This document shows, piece after piece, positions 51,506 through 63,332 of a stretch of DNA of 64,000 nt. The stretch spans positions 446,749 to 510,748 of the forward strand of contig CALMNL010000004.1 in the NCBI GenBank assembly GCA_937868765.1, read 5' to 3'. The notes below the pieces were generated by a model. It saw only the letters and a program-made list of their open reading frames with translations. It was not told the origin of the DNA and did no database searches. Every line of letters begins with the position of its first letter. Positions within the stretch are counted from its first letter, which is position 1. The position numbers and the translations under genes were made by a program. Source of the DNA: an uncultured Desulfatitalea sp. Its GTDB lineage: Bacteria > Desulfobacterota > Desulfobacteria > Desulfobacterales > Desulfosarcinaceae.

Positions 51506-52309
51506 ATGCCTACGGTAACAGTGAAAGGCCAGCCCATTTATTTCGAATCCCACGGTCAGGGTTTCCCGCTGGTGCTGATCCGGGGGCTGGGCAGCAATGC
51601 CGACCACTGGTATGCGCAGGTGCCCGATCTGTCCGCCCACTTCCGCGTGGTCGTCTTCGACAACCGGGGCATCGGGCGCTCCGGCGACCCCGGGGGCGCC
51701 TTCACCATCCAGGCGATGGCCGAGGACACCGTCGGCCTGATGGATGCCCTGGAAATAACCCAGGCCCACGTGCTGGGGGTTTCCATGGGCGGCATGATCG
51801 CCCAGGCCATCGCCGTGGGCCTCCCGCAGCGGGTGAAGGGGCTGGTGCTGGTGGTCACCCACTGCGGCGGCGCCCGACAGGTGCGACCGACCGAAGAGAT
51901 CGCCCGGCTGGTGGGCGAGATGGTGACCGTGGGCAGCCCCGAATCGCGGATCAAGGCCCTGCCGGCCTTCTTCGATGCCGCGACGCTGCGCAGCCAGCCG
52001 GCGTGCGTGCAGACCTATGCGGCGGTCTCGCTCAAGTACCCGGCCGACGAGAAAATCCTCACCCGCCAGTTCGCGGCCATTCAAGGGTTCGATCTCTATG
52101 ACCGCCTGCCGGCCATCCAGGCGCCCACCCTGGTCCTGGCCAGCCCGGGGGACGTGCTGATCCCGCCGGCCAATTCGGACCTCCTGGCCAGCCGCATCCC
52201 CCACGCCCGCTTGGTCTCGATTCCCGGCGGCGGCCACCAGATCCTCATCGAGCAGCCCCAGGCGTGCAACCGGGCCGTAATCGATTTTCTGTCGGCATTG
52301 CCTGTTTGA
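51506..52309 (+). CDS. alpha/beta hydrolase
   Basis: 267 aa. Oxyanion region IRGLGSNADHWYAQ, nucleophile elbow GVSMGG (Ser93), acidic residue in ASPGDVLIP (about Asp218), and catalytic His in GGGHQILIEQ (about 244). The DNRGIGRSGDP segment is typical of the BioH/RutD/3-oxoadipate-enol-lactonase group. Substrate unknown; ester or lactone hydrolysis. Located 22 bases after the acylase gene, same strand. Confidence 0.9.
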   Translation: MPTVTVKGQPIYFESHGQGFPLVLIRGLGSNADHWYAQVPDLSAHFRVVVFDNRGIGRSGDPGGAFTIQAMAEDTVGLMDALEITQAHVLGVSMGGMIAQAIAVGLPQRVKGLVLVVTHCGGARQVRPTEEIARLVGEMVTVGSPESRIKALPAFFDAATLRSQPACVQTYAAVSLKYPADEKILTRQFAAIQGFDLYDRLPAIQAPTLVLASPGDVLIPPANSDLLASRIPHARLVSIPGGGHQILIEQPQACNRAVIDFLSALPV

Positions 52310-52347
52310 CAGAAAATTTCTTACAACAAAATCATAAATTTTCTTCT

Positions 52348-52375
52348 TTGACGATGCGCATGAATTGAATATATT
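52348..52375 (+). promoter_or_regulatory. livK: sigma-70 promoter of importer 2 operon
   Basis: TTGACG (52348-52353), 16-base spacer, TATATT (52370-52375): five of six matches in both hexamers, in AT-rich DNA. About 60 bases before the livK ATG. Confidence 0.55.
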
Positions 52376-52437
52376 AACTGAAGCTTCATTTAGACATCGC
52401 TCGCTCCATCAAAATTCAATCAAACTGAGGAGGAGAC

Positions 52438-53688
52438 ATGAAAAAGATTTTCAGCTTCATGATCGCTTTGGGCTTGACTCTTGGGCTCGCAGGCCACGCC
52501 GACGCAGCGCAAAAATCGATCCTGATCGGCTTTACCGCTTCACAGACAGGCAAACTCAATGTGGAAGCCACTCGCCAGATCAATGGCTTGAATCTATGGG
52601 TGGAACAGGTGAACAAGGCCGGGGGCATCAAGATGCCCGACGGCAGCCATGTGCTGGTCAAGACCAAATATTACGATGATGAAAGCAACAAGGACCGGGT
52701 TCAGGAACTCTATACCCGGCTCATCAGCATCGACAAGGCCGATTTTCTGATCAGCCCCTACAGCAGCGGCCTGGCCGACGCCGCCGCGCTCATCGCCCAG
52801 CAGTACAAGCGGATCATGATCACCACGGGGGCCTCGTCCGATTCGATCTTCAAGAAAGGCTACACCCTGGTCTATATGACCTATACGCCGGCCAGCCGGT
52901 ACCTGACCGGCGCCTTGAACGTATTGCTCAAACTCGATCCGGCGGCCAAGAAGATCGCCATCATCCATGAAAACGACAAGTTCTCCACGGATGTGGTCAG
53001 CGCCCTGAAAGGATACGCCGAAGAGAAAGCCATGCAAGTGGCCATGTACGAAGGCTATGACGCCGGCACCACCGATTTTGCGCCCTTCATCAACAAGATT
53101 CCCAAGGGGGTGGACGCCGTGATGGGCGGCGGCCATTTCGCCGATACCACCACCTTCGCCCGCCAGCTCTACGAAAAGCAGGTCGCCACCAAGATGGTCG
53201 CCCTGCTGGTGGCGCCACCGGAGCCCAAGTTCGCCGAACTGGGCGAAGCCTGCATTTCGGTCATCGGCCCCAGCCAGTGGGAACCGGTCGCCAAGTACAG
53301 CCCCGAGGCCGCCAAGGCGGAAAACGTCGAATGGTACGGCCCGACCGTTGCAGAGTTTCTCAAACTGTACGCCGACAAATACGGCAAGGAAGAACCCTCC
53401 TACCACAGCGCCGGCGGCTACGCCGCGGGCATGATCCTGGAAAAGGCCATCGAAGCCTCGGGATCGCTGGAAACCAGCGCGGTCCAGGCGGCCATCGACA
53501 AAGAAGATATGTACACCTTCTACGGCCGGATCAAGTTCAACACGACCCCCAACCTGCACGGCCTGCAGGACGGTCACGAAATGATCTACATCCAGTGGCA
53601 GAAAGGCAAAGACGGCAAGCCTGAAAAGGTCGCGGTCTGGCCGGCTTCGGCGGCTTCCGCCGCTCCCATGCTCCGCATGTCCCGCTAA
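52438..53688 (+). CDS. livK: LIV-type ABC transporter substrate-binding protein 2
   Basis: 416 aa. Signal peptide about residues 1-23 (GHADA-AQK). Type I binding protein: LIGFTASQTGKLNVEATRQINGLNLWVEQVNKAGGI, then LISPYSSGLADAAALIAQQYKRIMITTGASSDS. Differs clearly from the binding protein of importer 1. RBS GAGGAGG before ATG. Probable ligand an organic or aromatic acid given the nearby CoA ligase (inference). A hairpin at 53699-53740 follows. Confidence 0.9.
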   Translation: MKKIFSFMIALGLTLGLAGHADAAQKSILIGFTASQTGKLNVEATRQINGLNLWVEQVNKAGGIKMPDGSHVLVKTKYYDDESNKDRVQELYTRLISIDKADFLISPYSSGLADAAALIAQQYKRIMITTGASSDSIFKKGYTLVYMTYTPASRYLTGALNVLLKLDPAAKKIAIIHENDKFSTDVVSALKGYAEEKAMQVAMYEGYDAGTTDFAPFINKIPKGVDAVMGGGHFADTTTFARQLYEKQVATKMVALLVAPPEPKFAELGEACISVIGPSQWEPVAKYSPEAAKAENVEWYGPTVAEFLKLYADKYGKEEPSYHSAGGYAAGMILEKAIEASGSLETSAVQAAIDKEDMYTFYGRIKFNTTPNLHGLQDGHEMIYIQWQKGKDGKPEKVAVWPASAASAAPMLRMSR

Positions 53689-53698
53689 CCCTGACGCC

Positions 53699-53740
53699 AT
53701 CGGTGCCGGCGCCGTCCGGCAGGATCGTGACGGCACCGAT
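53699..53740. repeat. hairpin after binding-protein gene, importer 2
   Basis: Perfect 10-bp arms ATCGGTGCCG (53699-53708) and CGGCACCGAT (53731-53740) with a 22-base loop, between livK and livH. Analogous to the hairpins at 25178-25208 and 35335-35374. Confidence 0.55.
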
Positions 53741-53757
53741 ATGGGGAGAGACGTTGC

Positions 53758-54615
53758 ATGTTTTCCCATTTGTCCGCCTCGTTGGTCGATGGGCTTCTCA
53801 TCGGCTTCGTTTACGGTATCGCCGCCATGGGTCTGTCGTTGATCTGGGGCGTGATGCGGGTCGTCAACCTGGCCCACGGTGCCACCATGGCCCTGGGGAT
53901 GTTCTTCATCTACTATCTCTTCTCCGGGGCCGGCATGAACCCCTATCTGGCCCTGCCGCTGGCCGCCCTGCTGGCCATGGCCTTCGGTTTCATCGTCTAT
54001 GTGGTGGCGTTGCACCGGGTGATCCAGGCCGGCTATCTGTATACGCTGCTGGCCACTTTCGCGGTCAACATGATCATCATCGGGATCGGCACCACGGTTT
54101 TCACCACTTCGCCCCGGAACGTCGATTTTTCCCTCGGCTCGGTCACCCTGGGCGGCGAGATTCTGCAGGGCACCCGGCTGGTGGCGGCCGCAGCCTCCGT
54201 CACCATCACCGGCGCGCTCTACCTCTTTCTCTATTTCACCCGGACCGGGAAAGCCATCCGGGCCGTATCCAACAACCGTGCGGCCGCCGAGCTGATGGGC
54301 ATCTCCTCGGCGCGGGTCCTGGCCCTGAGCTTCGGCATCGGGACCATGCTGGCGGCCGTGGCCGGGAGCCTGACAGCCACCTTCTTCCCTTTCACCATCC
54401 TCAGCGGCAGCACCTACCAGCTCAAATCCTTCGTCATCTGCGTTCTGGGCGGTCTGGGCAATCCCCTGGGCGCGCTGCTCGGCGGGCTGATCCTGGGGGC
54501 CTTGGAAGGTATCGTGCCGGTGTTCATGCCGGTGAGCTGGGTGCCGGTGGTGGAATTCGGTCTGTTCGTGGCAGTTCTGGTCATCCGGCCCTCGGGCCTC
54601 ATGGGAGCCAAATAA
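53758..54615 (+). CDS. livH: LIV-type ABC transporter permease LivH 2
   Basis: 285 aa, eight membrane segments. N-terminal VDGLLIGFVYGIAAMGLSLIWGVMRVVNLAHGATM is the conserved LivH segment. The TGKAIRAVSNNRAAAELMGIS loop contacts the ATPases. GGLGNPLGALLGGLILGALEG near the C-terminus is typical. Followed immediately by livM (one base gap). Confidence 0.93.
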   Translation: MFSHLSASLVDGLLIGFVYGIAAMGLSLIWGVMRVVNLAHGATMALGMFFIYYLFSGAGMNPYLALPLAALLAMAFGFIVYVVALHRVIQAGYLYTLLATFAVNMIIIGIGTTVFTTSPRNVDFSLGSVTLGGEILQGTRLVAAAASVTITGALYLFLYFTRTGKAIRAVSNNRAAAELMGISSARVLALSFGIGTMLAAVAGSLTATFFPFTILSGSTYQLKSFVICVLGGLGNPLGALLGGLILGALEGIVPVFMPVSWVPVVEFGLFVAVLVIRPSGLMGAK

Positions 54616-54616
54616 A

Positions 54617-55581
54617 ATGTCTTTCTGGCGTTCTCCGGGATTCTGGTTGAATTTTCTGCTGATCTTCGTCGGCGGCGCCCTGGTGCTGCTCATCCACCAG
54701 GACACGCTGCGGGAAACGGCTTTCACCGTGCTGATGTACATCGCCCTGGCCTCGAGCCTGAACATCATCATGGGCCTCACCGGGTATGTCAATTTCGGCC
54801 ATATCGTCTTCTTCGGCCTGGGGGGCTATTTCGGTTTTTTCATGCTCAGCCAGATGGGCTGGCCGCTCTATCTCTCCATGCTGGCCGGCGGCTGCCTGTC
54901 AGCGGCGGTCGCCCTGGTGATCGGCGCCGCGGTGCTGCGCCTGCGGGGCGCCTACTTCGCCCTGGCCACCATCGGCGTCAACGAGGCCGCGCGGGCCTTC
55001 GTGGCCAACTTCAAGCCCTTCGGCGGGGCCACCGGGCTGTTCGTCAACTTTTCGGTCTACGACCAGTATGGCGGTTCCGCCAGCGCCCTTTGGTGGATCT
55101 TCACCCTCCTGTGGATCGTCGCCACGCTCACCGTGGTGGTGGGGTACCTGGTGAAGCACTCCCGCTTCGGCCTGGGGCTGATCGCCATCCGCGAGGACGA
55201 AGATGCCGCCATGGTCATGGGGGTCAGGGCGCCCCTGGCCAAGACCATCGCCTTTGCCCTGTCGGCCTTTTTCCCGGCCCTGGTCGGCACCCTGTACTTC
55301 TTCAAGAACGGCAATGTGGAGCCCGAGGATGCCTTCCGCTTCCAGTTGTCCCTGGAGATTCTGGTCATGGTGATGCTGGGCGGCAAAGGGCTGGTGCTGG
55401 GCCCCATCCTGGGTGCGTTTGCCTATGAGCGCCTGCGGGGCTACCTGTTGATCAGCCCGCTTTTCAAAAACCTCCACCTGGCCCTGTCCGGCGGCATTCT
55501 GCTGGTCATCGTGCTGTTTGTGCCCGGTGGTGTGGTCGGTTGGTTCCGCGAGCGGTTCCCGCGGCTGAGGAGATTGCTGGA

Positions 55582-55585
<4 letters not shown>
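54617..55585 (+). CDS. livM: LIV-type ABC transporter permease LivM 2
   Basis: 322 aa, about nine or ten helices. ALASSLNIIMGLTGYVNFGHIVFFGLGGYFG is the family signature; SRFGLGLIAIREDEDAAMVMGVRA is the ATPase-contact loop. Shorter at the N-terminus than the importer 1 LivM. Its stop overlaps the livG start (ATGA). Confidence 0.93.
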
Positions 55586-56325
<740 letters not shown>

Positions 56326-56330
56326 ATGCT

Positions 56331-57041
56331 ATGGCCGTAATGGAAGTCCACAATGTGGCGTCGGGATACGAGGGGGTCCAAATTCTGTGGGGGGTCAGCC
56401 TCAAGCTTGAGCCGGGCAGACTCACCACCCTGGTCGGCAGCAACGGCGTGGGCAAGACCACCCTGCTGAAAACGGTCATGGGCCTGCTGAAACCTCTGGC
56501 GGGGACCGTCACCTTCCAGGGCAAAGAGGTCACCCGCATGTCGGCCCACGCGCGGGCCAAAGCCGGGATGGTGATGGTGCCCGAAGGCCGCCAGCTCTTC
56601 ACCGACATGAGCATCTACGAGAATCTGCAGATGGGCGCGTTCTCGCCGCGGGCCCGGGCCAGCTTCAAAAACAACCTGGACAAAGTGTACGAGATCTTCC
56701 CGCGCCTGAAAGAGCGTGCCAACCAGAAGGCCGGCACCCTGAGCGGCGGCGAACAGCAGATGGTGGCCGTGGCCAGGGGCTTGATGGCCGAACCGGAAGT
56801 CCTGATGCTCGATGAACTCTCTCTGGGGCTCTCGCCCCTGCTGGCCCTCAACCTGTTCGAAACCCTTACCCAATTGAAAAAGACCGGCCTGACCATGCTG
56901 CTGGTCGAACAGAACGTCACCATGGCCCTGGCGGTGAGCGACTATGCGTACGTTCTGGCCGAAGGCCGGGTCCACCTGGAAGGTCCGGCCCGCGAACTGA
57001 GCCAAAACGACGAAGTGCGCCGAACCTACCTGGGAATTTAA
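56331..57041 (+). CDS. livF: LIV-type ABC transporter ATPase LivF 2
   Basis: 236 aa. Walker A GSNGVGKTT, MVPEGRQLFTDMSIYENLQMG, signature LSGGEQQMVAVARGLM, Walker B VLMLDELSLGLSP with the unusual DE-L in place of DE-P, and VEQNVTMAL. Ends with RRTYLGI, a common LivF tail. Completes importer 2. Confidence 0.94.
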   Translation: MAVMEVHNVASGYEGVQILWGVSLKLEPGRLTTLVGSNGVGKTTLLKTVMGLLKPLAGTVTFQGKEVTRMSAHARAKAGMVMVPEGRQLFTDMSIYENLQMGAFSPRARASFKNNLDKVYEIFPRLKERANQKAGTLSGGEQQMVAVARGLMAEPEVLMLDELSLGLSPLLALNLFETLTQLKKTGLTMLLVEQNVTMALAVSDYAYVLAEGRVHLEGPARELSQNDEVRRTYLGI

Positions 57042-57079
57042 TCCCGGGTCAGGCCGTTCTCCCGGCACCTGTCCGCGCC

Positions 57080-57100
57080 GGCCGAAAAAGCACTTCGGCC
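57080..57100. repeat. small hairpin after importer 2
   Basis: GGCCGAA (57080-57086) and TTCGGCC (57094-57100), 7-base loop AAAGCAC. Located 40 bases after livF. May end the liv transcript; no T-run. Confidence 0.4.
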
Positions 57101-57234
57101 CGCTTCGGGCGCGCAGGAACCGCCGGCATCGAAAACCGGATTGCGGTTGAATATTCAGCCCATCGGATGCTATGCACGTGGGGACAATTAGCAGGAAGTT
57201 CGCTGCCTGTGCTCATCCCTATCAGGAAGTGCCC

Positions 57235-58323
57235 ATGACCCAGCATCCACGCATCCGGCTCCGATTCGGACCAAAACTGTTCATCAGCCACTTCATGGCC
57301 GTGCTTCTGGTTTCCGGAAGCATCGGCACCTTTTTCTATTACAACGCCATGGACAGCCTGATGCAGAGCCTGCGTTCGCGCCTGCAGAACAGCGCCGCCC
57401 TCTTGAGCCAGAGCATCGACGCCCGGGACATGGAGACCATCCGCTCCGAAGCGGATACCCGGTCCCCGATCTACCTGGACACACTGGAAAAGCTGCGCCG
57501 GCTGAGACGCTCCAATCCCGATATCGCCTTTCTCTTCATCATGCGCAAAGAGGGCGAACACATCTCCTTCGTGGTGGATTCCGACGAAACCGACAAACAG
57601 GCCCGGCCGGGCAGGGAATATACGGAAGCGCCCGACCTGATGCAGACCGGGTTCCACGAACCGTCGGTGGACGACAAGCCCTACCGTGATGAATGGGGGG
57701 TTTTTCTCTCGGGCTACGCGCCGCTGCGCAACGGCGACGGCCGCTACCTGGTGGGCATCGACATGCGCGCCGACGAGGTGGACAACAAACTCGCCCAGCT
57801 GCGCCTCACCGGCCTGGTCTCTCTGCTGGCCTCGCTGTTGCTGGCCCTGCTGTTCGCCCTCTATCTCTCCAAGGGTCTGACCCACCGGATCAACACGCTG
57901 ATCAAGCGTTGCCGCCAGGTTTCCCTCGGCCGCTACGAGGGGAAGATCGAAATGCGCACCCTGGACGAGTTCGACGATCTCATCGAGGCCTTCAATACCA
58001 TGAGCGAAGAATTGGAGCAGGCGCGATGCAAGGCCGAACAGGCTCTCTCGGAGCTGCGCGACTCCCGGGACCTCTTGGAAACCCGCGTGCACGAGCGCAC
58101 CCGGGAGCTGGAGAACGCCCTGGAAAAGGTCCAGGTGCTCAGCGGACTGCTGCCCATCTGTTGCTCATGCAAGAAGATCCGCAACGACCAGGGCTACTGG
58201 CAGCAGGTGGAGCAATTCGTGGCCATGCACACCGGCGCTCGCTTCTCCCACGGCCTGTGCCCGGATTGCGGCCTGAAGCTTTATGGGGATATCCTTTCCA
58301 AGAAGGAGGCCCGACCGACCTGA
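57235..58323 (+). CDS. HAMP-domain membrane receptor with C-terminal CSCKKIR/CPDC module
   Basis: 362 aa from ATG 57235 (AGGAAG upstream). TM1 about residues 20-42; periplasmic Cache-like region to about 190 with FLFIMRKEGEHISFVVDSDE; TM2 about 196-216; HAMP about 217-270; coiled coil about 262-305 ending TRELENALEKVQ. The C-terminus is LPICCSCKKIRNDQGYWQQV with a paired HGLCPDCGLKLYGD, a likely zinc-binding module seen at the ends of PAS/response-regulator proteins in Desulfobacterota. There is no kinase, cyclase, GGDEF or MCP domain. How it signals is unknown. It sits between importer 2 and the CoA ligase, so it may sense their substrate. Confidence 0.8.
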   Translation: MTQHPRIRLRFGPKLFISHFMAVLLVSGSIGTFFYYNAMDSLMQSLRSRLQNSAALLSQSIDARDMETIRSEADTRSPIYLDTLEKLRRLRRSNPDIAFLFIMRKEGEHISFVVDSDETDKQARPGREYTEAPDLMQTGFHEPSVDDKPYRDEWGVFLSGYAPLRNGDGRYLVGIDMRADEVDNKLAQLRLTGLVSLLASLLLALLFALYLSKGLTHRINTLIKRCRQVSLGRYEGKIEMRTLDEFDDLIEAFNTMSEELEQARCKAEQALSELRDSRDLLETRVHERTRELENALEKVQVLSGLLPICCSCKKIRNDQGYWQQVEQFVAMHTGARFSHGLCPDCGLKLYGDILSKKEARPT

Positions 58324-58359
58324 AATAGTCAAAGAAGCAGAAAGGAAAGCCTAAATTCG

Positions 58360-60072
58360 ATGAACGAGCCCCCCACCTACCCCGAATTCAGCAAGCACTA
58401 TCCGCTTCTGGTCAAGAGTCTCATGAAGCGGCCGCTCTACTTGTACCCGGACGATGTCGCCCTGGTCTACCGCCATGAGGCCGGGAAGTATTCCCGTTTC
58501 ACCTGGCGCCAATGGCATGCGCGCACCTGCCAGCTGGCCCACGGCTTGAAAGCGCTGGGGGTGGTCGCCGGCGATCGCGTCGCCACCATGGCCCTGAACC
58601 ACCACTGGCACATGGAAGCGATCTACGCCACGATCTGCATCGGCGCCGTTTCCCATCCCATCAATGTGCGCCTGTCGCTGGATCACATGGCCCATACCAT
58701 CACCCATGCCGAAGACAAGATCATCTTCTTCGACCGGGACACCCTGCCCCTGGTGGAGGCGCTGTTCGACCGCATCAAACGCCACGTGCGGGCCTTTGTC
58801 TACATGTCCGATGCGGCCGCATTGCCCGCCACCCGGGTGACGCCGCTGTATGCCTATGAAGCGTTGGTCGCAGACCAGCCCCAAAGCTTCGACTGGCCGG
58901 ATCTGAACGAAGATACCCATGCGGTCCTGTACTACACCACCGGCACGACGGGGCTGCCCAAGGGCGCCTTGTATACCCACCGCCAGATCTATCTGCACAG
59001 CCTGCACGTTTCGCTGTTTCTCCATTCCGCCCCCCATCGGCCGACGGACCCGCCCCGGCCCAACCAGATGATCACCGTCCTCAATATCCCCTTGTTCCAT
59101 ATCCACGCCTGGGGGTCGCCGTTCTTTTCGGTCCTGATGTGCGCCCGGATCCTCCTGCCCGGCCGGTTCACGGCCGAAGGGTTCTGCGAACTGGTCCAGA
59201 CCGAGAAGGCCAACGCCACCATGTTCGTGCCCACCATGCTGGCCATGATTCTCGAATACCAGGAGATCGATCGCTGGGATCTGAGCAGCCTGACGATGAT
59301 CAATGTGGGCGGCGGCGCCCTGCCCCTGGGCTTGAAGCGCAAGGCCGAGAAACGCTTTCCCTATATGCGGGTCGGTTCCGGCTACGGCATGACCGAAACC
59401 TACGATGGCGTCATCAGCGCGCATATCAAGCGGGAGATGGTCGACTGGCCCCAGGAGCAGATCGATCAGGTGATGGTCAAGACCGGGCTGCCCTATGTGC
59501 CGGCCATCGATGCCCGGGTGGTGGACGAAGCAGGGCACGAGGTTCCCAGGGACGACGAGACCATCGGCCAGATCGTGCTCCGGGGCCATTGGATCATGGA
59601 GCAGTACTTCAAAGACCCCCAGCGCACGGCCGAAGCCTGGCGGGACGGCTGGTTTCACACCGGCGACGCGGCCAAGGTGGGCCCCGACGGGTACATCACC
59701 ATCGTCGACCGCATCACCGACGTGATCCGCTGCGGCTCGGAGATGGTGCCCACCGTGCTGCTGGAGAATCTCACCTGCAACGCCGATTTCGTACTCGAAG
59801 CCATGTGCGTGGGCGTGCCCGACGAAAAGTGGGGCGAGATCCCCATGGCCCTGGTCAAGTTGATGCCGGGGGCGAAAAAGACCGAGGAAGATGTGCTTGA
59901 CTTCCTGCGCCAGGAGGGGGTCGACAAGGGCAAGATCACCAAGTGGATGCTGCCGGTCTATGTGGCCCTGGTGGACGAGATCCCCAAGACCAGCGTGGGC
60001 AAGTACAACAAGCGCGAAGTGCGCAAGCAGCTGGACCGCTTTCTGGGCATGGCCAAAAGGGTGCGCATGTAG
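58360..60072 (+). CDS. AMP-forming acyl-CoA ligase
   Basis: 570 aa adenylate-forming enzyme. P-loop-like motif YYTTGTTGLPKGALYTH (about residues 189-205), A5-type motif GSGYGMTETYDG (about 342-353), A7 GWFHTGDAAKVGPDGYI (about 430-446) with the ATP-binding Asp, and the A10 catalytic Lys in KTSVGKYNKR near the end. Resembles medium/long-chain (AlkK/FadD-like) ligases more than acetyl-CoA synthetase. It would activate the acid imported or released by neighbouring enzymes. 36 bases after the receptor gene, same strand. Confidence 0.93.
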   Translation: MNEPPTYPEFSKHYPLLVKSLMKRPLYLYPDDVALVYRHEAGKYSRFTWRQWHARTCQLAHGLKALGVVAGDRVATMALNHHWHMEAIYATICIGAVSHPINVRLSLDHMAHTITHAEDKIIFFDRDTLPLVEALFDRIKRHVRAFVYMSDAAALPATRVTPLYAYEALVADQPQSFDWPDLNEDTHAVLYYTTGTTGLPKGALYTHRQIYLHSLHVSLFLHSAPHRPTDPPRPNQMITVLNIPLFHIHAWGSPFFSVLMCARILLPGRFTAEGFCELVQTEKANATMFVPTMLAMILEYQEIDRWDLSSLTMINVGGGALPLGLKRKAEKRFPYMRVGSGYGMTETYDGVISAHIKREMVDWPQEQIDQVMVKTGLPYVPAIDARVVDEAGHEVPRDDETIGQIVLRGHWIMEQYFKDPQRTAEAWRDGWFHTGDAAKVGPDGYITIVDRITDVIRCGSEMVPTVLLENLTCNADFVLEAMCVGVPDEKWGEIPMALVKLMPGAKKTEEDVLDFLRQEGVDKGKITKWMLPVYVALVDEIPKTSVGKYNKREVRKQLDRFLGMAKRVRM

Positions 60073-60121
60073 CTGCCGGAATCGGGAGCGCCGCAAAAAA
60101 GCGCTTCGAGGACCTGAACAA

Positions 60122-60157
60122 AGCGCGGCGCCTCAACGCTTGCTGAAACGCCGCGCT
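60122..60157. terminator. bidirectional terminator between acyl-CoA ligase and katG
   Basis: Perfect 9-bp arms AGCGCGGCG (60122-60130) and CGCCGCGCT (60149-60157), 18-base loop, followed by CTTGTGTG. It lies between convergent genes, as expected for a shared terminator. Confidence 0.6.
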
Positions 60158-60194
60158 CTTGTGTGGCCGACGACTGAAAACCTTGACGCCACGA

Positions 60195-62707
<2,513 letters not shown>

Positions 62708-63151
62708 TTAGCCCTTGTTTGCCCCACAACTGCTGCAGATGCCGAAAAAATCCAACCGGTGATTCAGGATCTTAAAGCCGGTCTCGGCGGCGACCTCTTC
62801 CCGCATATCATCGAGACTATCCAGTTCCGGATCGACAATTTTTTTGCATTTGATGCAGATCACGTGCGGATGGGGGTAAGGCCGGTTTCCGTCATAGCGG
62901 TTGCTCCCATCCGGGAACCCTAACTCGAGCACCTCGCCAATTGATTTAATTAATAAGATATTGCGGTAGACGGTGGCGAGGCTCATCGTCGGGAAATCTA
63001 TTTTGATCTGATCATAGATGTTCTCGACGCTGGGATGGCCCTCGCTTTTGGCCAGAATTTTGACGATAGCCAGCCGCTGGGGCGTTAGCTTGTGACCATG
63101 GTCCCTTAATTTCCGAACAATTGTTTCGTATCTGTTATTATGATCTGCCAA
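62708..63151 (-). CDS. perR: PerR/Fur-family transcriptional regulator
   Basis: 147 aa. N-terminal winged helix with LTPQRLAIVKIL, GHPSVENIYDQI and MSLATVYRNILLI. Structural zinc pairs CIKCKK and CSSCG are intact, and the regulatory metal segment YPHPHVICIKC is present. TTG 63151 is the only reasonable start (AAGGAAA upstream). Adjacent katG and the two-Cys-pair architecture favour PerR (peroxide sensing) over Fur; sequence alone does not settle this. A Fur-like element at 63171-63190 suggests autoregulation. Confidence 0.88.
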   Translation of the reverse strand: MADHNNRYETIVRKLRDHGHKLTPQRLAIVKILAKSEGHPSVENIYDQIKIDFPTMSLATVYRNILLIKSIGEVLELGFPDGSNRYDGNRPYPHPHVICIKCKKIVDPELDSLDDMREEVAAETGFKILNHRLDFFGICSSCGANKG

Positions 63152-63170
63152 CTCGATTTCCTTTGCCTCA

Positions 63171-63190
63171 AATAGGAATCATTTTCATTT
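63171..63190. promoter_or_regulatory. Fur/PerR-like site upstream of the regulator gene
   Basis: On the minus strand AAATGAAAATGATTCCTATT, similar to Fur/PerR boxes (TGAAAATGATT half). It lies 20-39 bases before the TTG start. Likely autoregulatory operator; the match is partial. Confidence 0.4.
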
Positions 63191-63263
63191 AACACTGGTT
63201 TCCTTTTATGTCAACTTCCAGCCAACGCGCAAAGGCCCCGGGCGTGGAACGATGCAAAACGAC

Positions 63264-63290
63264 TTGACATCAGGACTGACGATCTATAAC
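63264..63290 (+). promoter_or_regulatory. sigma-70 promoter before the final dehydrogenase gene
   Basis: TTGACA (63264-63269), 15-base spacer, TATAAC (63285-63290). Strong hexamers with a slightly short spacer. Its -10 overlaps the palindrome at 63289-63302. Confidence 0.5.
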
Positions 63291-63302
63291 AACGTACGTT
63301 GT
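63289..63302. promoter_or_regulatory. perfect palindromic operator ACAACGTACGTTGT
   Basis: 14-base perfect palindrome overlapping the -10 region of the promoter and about 30 bases before the TTG start. Typical repressor (TetR-like) site geometry. The regulator must lie outside the window. Confidence 0.6.
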
Positions 63303-63332
63303 AAACAACATGATGGTCGTACGGGAGGTCCC

